NCBI RefSeq assembly: GCF_014490485.1
Contig: NZ_JACTVA010000006.1
Coordinates: 62,001 to 126,000, forward strand
Direction: 5' to 3'
Length of the DNA: 64,000 nucleotides
Origin: Teichococcus aerophilus
GTDB lineage: Bacteria > Pseudomonadota > Alphaproteobacteria > Acetobacterales > Acetobacteraceae
The notes under the pieces were generated by a model. That model worked only from the letters and a program-made list of their open reading frames with translations. It did no database searches and was not told where the DNA came from. Shown here piece after piece: positions 61,591-64,000 of this stretch. Numbering within the stretch: the first letter of the stretch is position 1; the number at the start of each line of letters is the position of its first letter. The position numbers and the translations under genes are program-made.

Positions 61591-61834
61591 TTCCCGCGCC
61601 GGCTGAATGTCGATCGGTCCCGGCATGCAGGCTGCCCCAGGATCAGGCCGCATCGGAGGACGTCACCGGTGTGGAACCGACCTCCGGTCCGGCGCATGAT
61701 TCATGTCTTCGGTTGATTTAACTGCGACGATCACGCTCACGCCGGGTGCGAGAAGGGCGGCCTGATCAGCTGGTGGCGTAAACCCGGCCGTGGCGCCGGG
61801 CGTTCCAGGTGCAAGCCACCAAGGGACATGCACC

Positions 61835-62251
61835 ATGAGCCAGATGAGCCTCTCCGATCTGTCGGAAAAGATGCGCCAGATCGACATCGCCATGCTCTCC
61901 ACCCACGCCGAGGATGGCTCGATCGCCAGCCGGCCGATGAGCAACAATGGCGAGGTCGAGTATGACGGCCGCTCCTACTACTTCACCTGGGAGCAGTCCC
62001 ACATGGTGGGCGAGATCAAGCGCGACCCCAAGGTCTCCCTCACCTTCCAGGGTCCCAAGGCCTTCGCCGTGGCGGTGGAAGGCAAGGCGGAGCTGGTGCG
62101 CGACAAGGCGCGCTTCCAGGAACACTGGACGCCGGACCTGGACCGTTGGTTCGAGAAGGGGATCGACACGCCGGGCGTGGTGATGATCGAGGTCGGCGCA
62201 ACCCGCATCCACTACTGGAACGGCGAGGAGGACGGCGAAATCACGCTGTAA
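61835..62251 (+). CDS. Pyridoxamine 5'-phosphate oxidase family protein (general stress protein 26-like)
   Basis: A 138-residue FMN-binding split-barrel protein. It matches the stress-protein-26 group: AMLSTHAEDGSIASRPMSNNG, YYFTWEQSHMVGEIKRDPKVSLTF, AVAVEGKAELVRDKARFQEHW, and a C-terminal RIHYWNGEEDGEI. Likely a flavin- or F420-type reductase or a flavin-binding protein in stress response. ATG 61835 has AAGGGA 9 nt upstream. Monocistronic. Confidence 0.85.
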   Translation: MSQMSLSDLSEKMRQIDIAMLSTHAEDGSIASRPMSNNGEVEYDGRSYYFTWEQSHMVGEIKRDPKVSLTFQGPKAFAVAVEGKAELVRDKARFQEHWTPDLDRWFEKGIDTPGVVMIEVGATRIHYWNGEEDGEITL

Positions 62252-62290
62252 ACTGAAGGCCAGGGCCGATCGACATTCGGCTCAGGGGGA

Positions 62291-62540
62291 GAGGGAAGGC
62301 CAGGGGAAAGAATTCTCCTGCGTAAATGTAGACGTTTACGCCATCTCTTTTCTGTCAGCTGGCGTGGAACTCAGGACCAGCAGATGCGGCCTTGGGAAAA
62401 ATCACGGGCCATCTGGACTGAACCAGCAGCCTCCGGCGTCACCCTGCTCTGGGCCTGGAAAAGCTGACACCGCCACATCCGCGCCCGAAAGACTCGCAGA
62501 AAAAAGAAGGGGTCCGGGGAATTCCTTCCCCGGCCTTCCT
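62291..62540. repeat. Paired terminator-like element A16
   Basis: The left end carries a degenerate palindrome (62320-62341, two substitutions relative to the copies at 2292 and 59205), and the right end (62490-62540) is the standard CCGG form. An outer inverted flank is visible: CCGATCGACATTCGG at 62266 and its counterpart near 62550. It starts 39 bp after the stress-protein stop. Confidence 0.85.
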
Positions 62541-62607
62541 GTCCAAGCCCGGATGTCGATCCGGCCCAGGAGAACGGGGGAGCCTGCCAAAGACGGCGGA
62601 ACTCCCC

Positions 62608-62660
62608 TCTCTCGAGAAAAGAAGATGGGGCCTGGGGGAATTCCTTCCCCCAGCCTTCCC
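62608..62660 (-). repeat. Solo family-A right end A17
   Basis: A single terminal unit without a nearby left partner: CTCGAGAAAAGAAGATGGGG followed by the CTGGGGGAA-TTCC-TTCCCCCAG hairpin. It ends 5 bp before the stop codon of the ABC permease gene and reads as that gene's terminator. Confidence 0.8.
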
Positions 62661-62665
62661 TTTCT

Positions 62666-63526
62666 TCAGTCCGCCACGCGGCGCCGCCGCAGCAGCAGGC
62701 TGGAGGCCATGGTCAGCAGCAGCGTCGCCGTCATCAGGATGAAGGCGATGGCGCCGCCAAAGGGCCAATTATTCTGCTCGACGAACTGGCCATAGACCAG
62801 CGGCCCCATGGTCTGGAAGCGCGGGCCGCCGATCAGCACCGGCGTCGCGTAGGCGTTCATCCCCAGGATGAAAGTGAGGATGCAGCCGGCGACGATGCCG
62901 GGTGCCGCCAGCGGCACCAGCACGCGGCCGATCATCCGCCAGGGTGGCGCGCCCAGGTTGAAGGCCGCTTCCTCCACCGAGCGGTCGATGCCCTCGATCA
63001 CGCTTTGCAGGCTCAGCACCATGAAGGGCAGGTTGACCGCGGTGATGCCGATGATCACCGCCGTCTCCGTGAACATGATGTCGAGCGGCGTGGCGATGAC
63101 GCCGAGCCCCATGAGGGAGGCGTTCACCACCCCCTTGGCGCCGAAGGCCACCATCCAACCCGCCGCCCGCACCGCGTTGCCGACGAACAGCGGCAGCACG
63201 ACGCCGATCAGCAGCAGGTTCTTGTACCGGCTGCGGGTGCGGGCCAGCACGTAGGCCAGCGGGAAGCCGACGAACAGGCAGATCACCGTCACCAGCAAGG
63301 CGATGCGGAAGGTGCGCCACAGCACGGCGGTGTAGAACGGATCGGTGAAGAACTTGACGTAGTTCTCCAGCGTCAGCGCATCCACCATGAACTGCCCGGG
63401 CACGAAGGCGTTCAGGCTGTAGCGGAACAGCAGGGCCAGCGGCACCAGCAGCGTCAGCACCACGAAGATGGTGGCCGGCGTCACCAGCCCGGCGGCGGTG
63501 CCATGGCCCTGCGTTCCCAGGCTCAT
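62666..63526 (-). CDS. ABC transporter permease (spermidine/putrescine PotB-like)
   Basis: A 286-residue inner-membrane permease with about six helices. The EAA loop of binding-protein-dependent permeases is clear in SVEEAAFNLGAPPWRMIGRVLVPLAAPGI. The N-terminal LVTPATIFVVLTLLVPLALLFRYSLNAF and LGFPLAYVLAR-type segment fit the polyamine/2-aminoethylphosphonate group. ATG 63526 overlaps the upstream binding-protein stop (ATGA). A second permease and ATPase would be expected outside the window. Confidence 0.9.
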   Translation of the reverse strand: MSLGTQGHGTAAGLVTPATIFVVLTLLVPLALLFRYSLNAFVPGQFMVDALTLENYVKFFTDPFYTAVLWRTFRIALLVTVICLFVGFPLAYVLARTRSRYKNLLLIGVVLPLFVGNAVRAAGWMVAFGAKGVVNASLMGLGVIATPLDIMFTETAVIIGITAVNLPFMVLSLQSVIEGIDRSVEEAAFNLGAPPWRMIGRVLVPLAAPGIVAGCILTFILGMNAYATPVLIGGPRFQTMGPLVYGQFVEQNNWPFGGAIAFILMTATLLLTMASSLLLRRRRVAD

Positions 63527-64000
63527 GCCTTGAAGACCTTGTCCCACCACTCCTTCATCGCCGCGTTTTCACGGGCGAGGTAGGCGTAGTCCAGGTCCAC
63601 CAGCCGCTTCTGCTCGGTCTCCGAGAAGCCGATGCGGTCATGCAGGGCGGCTTCCACCGTGGCGTTGGTCACGGTCGGGTTGAAGCCCATGTCGATGGCG
63701 AAGGCGTCCTGCGCGGACTTCTCCAGCATCGCGTCCATGTAGGCGTAGGCACCGGCCTTGTTGGGCGCGTTCTTCTGGATGAGGAAGCCGGTGACATACA
63801 TCGGGATGCCTTCCGACGGCGCCACCATCTGCAGCGGGATGCCGGCATTCTGCCACTGCACGCCGCGCGCCTTCCACATCATGCCGAGGGCGATCTCCTC
63901 GGTCTTCATTGCCTGGGCGAAGGCCTCGTTGGTCGGGTAGAGGCGCGCGCCGGCCTTCTTGGCTTCCAGCAGCAGCGGCTTGCCCTTCTCGATATCCGCC
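63523..64000 (-). CDS. ABC transporter substrate-binding protein, C-terminal part (cut by window end)
   Basis: The C-terminal 158 codons of a polyamine-type extracellular binding protein; the start and signal peptide lie beyond position 64000. Visible parts include GIPLQMVAPSEGIPMYVTGF, NAPNKAGAYAYMDAMLEK, MGFNPTVTNATVE and the terminal MKEWWDKVFKA. The frame is open to the window edge, so the true start is not near 63909. It is translationally coupled to the PotB-like permease. Confidence 0.88.
   Translation of the reverse strand, partial: ADIEKGKPLLLEAKKAGARLYPTNEAFAQAMKTEEIALGMMWKARGVQWQNAGIPLQMVAPSEGIPMYVTGFLIQKNAPNKAGAYAYMDAMLEKSAQDAFAIDMGFNPTVTNATVEAALHDRIGFSETEQKRLVDLDYAYLARENAAMKEWWDKVFKA

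Overview
The window is about 70% G+C chromosomal DNA from an alphaproteobacterium. The gene content fits Acetobacteraceae, most likely Roseomonas or a close relative: a DUF983/DoxX/DUF3891 protein set, a PBP1A–prfB neighbourhood, a Wza/heparinase exopolysaccharide locus, and intergenic repeats that read in frame as 'GEGIPRTPSFF'-like peptides. The placement is inferred from gene families; no rRNA or species marker is present. About 45 protein genes, one tRNA-Ala(GGC) and a dense set of intergenic repeats are supported. No prophage, insertion sequence, CRISPR array or plasmid function was seen.

Layout. 1-8.4 kb: glycerophosphodiesterase (cut by the window edge), CBS-BON protein, DUF3891, DUF983, DoxX, an FMN-dependent NPD-family oxidoreductase with four C-terminal cysteines, and pnp. 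9.2-16.8 kb: secreted beta-propeller protein, succinyl-CoA:3-ketoacid CoA-transferase subunits (scoA-scoB), tRNA-Ala, adenine deaminase, two small membrane proteins, aldo/keto reductase. 16.9-22.4 kb: COG0523 GTPase translationally coupled to a WD40 protein, a glutathione S-transferase, hrcA, and two tiny overlapping genes.

22.8-40.8 kb is a surface-polysaccharide locus. A tight minus-strand operon, mostly with 4-nt ATGA/GTGA overlaps, runs from a PglE-like aminotransferase through two glycosyltransferases, a UDP-GlcNAc 2-epimerase, a PglF/CapD-like dehydratase and a UDP-GlcNAc 6-dehydrogenase to a WbpE-like aminotransferase. Next to it lie a PglC-like phosphoglycosyl transferase with an O-antigen ligase/polymerase, then a Wzz-like protein with a heparinase II/III-type lyase, and divergently a very large Wza/SLBB export protein. 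Together they suggest an amino-sugar and diacetamido-uronic-acid containing polysaccharide. Flippase, co-polymerase kinase and acetyltransferases are not in the window. A short A-tract inverted repeat is shared by the regulatory regions of this locus.

41.3-50.9 kb: ThDP-dependent acetolactate-synthase-like enzyme, threonine-dehydratase-like/SMP-30 pair divergent from an amidase/SDR pair, a DUF6492-type protein, and a split chromate transporter. 51.1-56.2 kb: membrane-lipid genes (phospholipid methyltransferase-like, MgtA-like glycosyltransferase, LpxH-like phosphoesterase, lipid kinase) and an orphan PhnD-type binding protein. 56.3-64 kb: PBP1A, prfB, ung, a pyridoxamine-oxidase-like stress protein, and a polyamine-type ABC transporter cut by the window end.

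The most striking structure is a family of 16 intergenic elements, usually 170-320 bp. Each is bounded by about 45-bp inverted ends that each form a GC hairpin followed by a T-tract, with compensatory changes in the hairpin arms between copies. In 15 of 16 copies an end sits just behind a stop codon in the orientation expected of a terminator. Some ends carry an extra perfect palindrome at one fixed position. Two further repeat families (B and C) occur, one nested in the first and one forming the start of the ligase reading frame.
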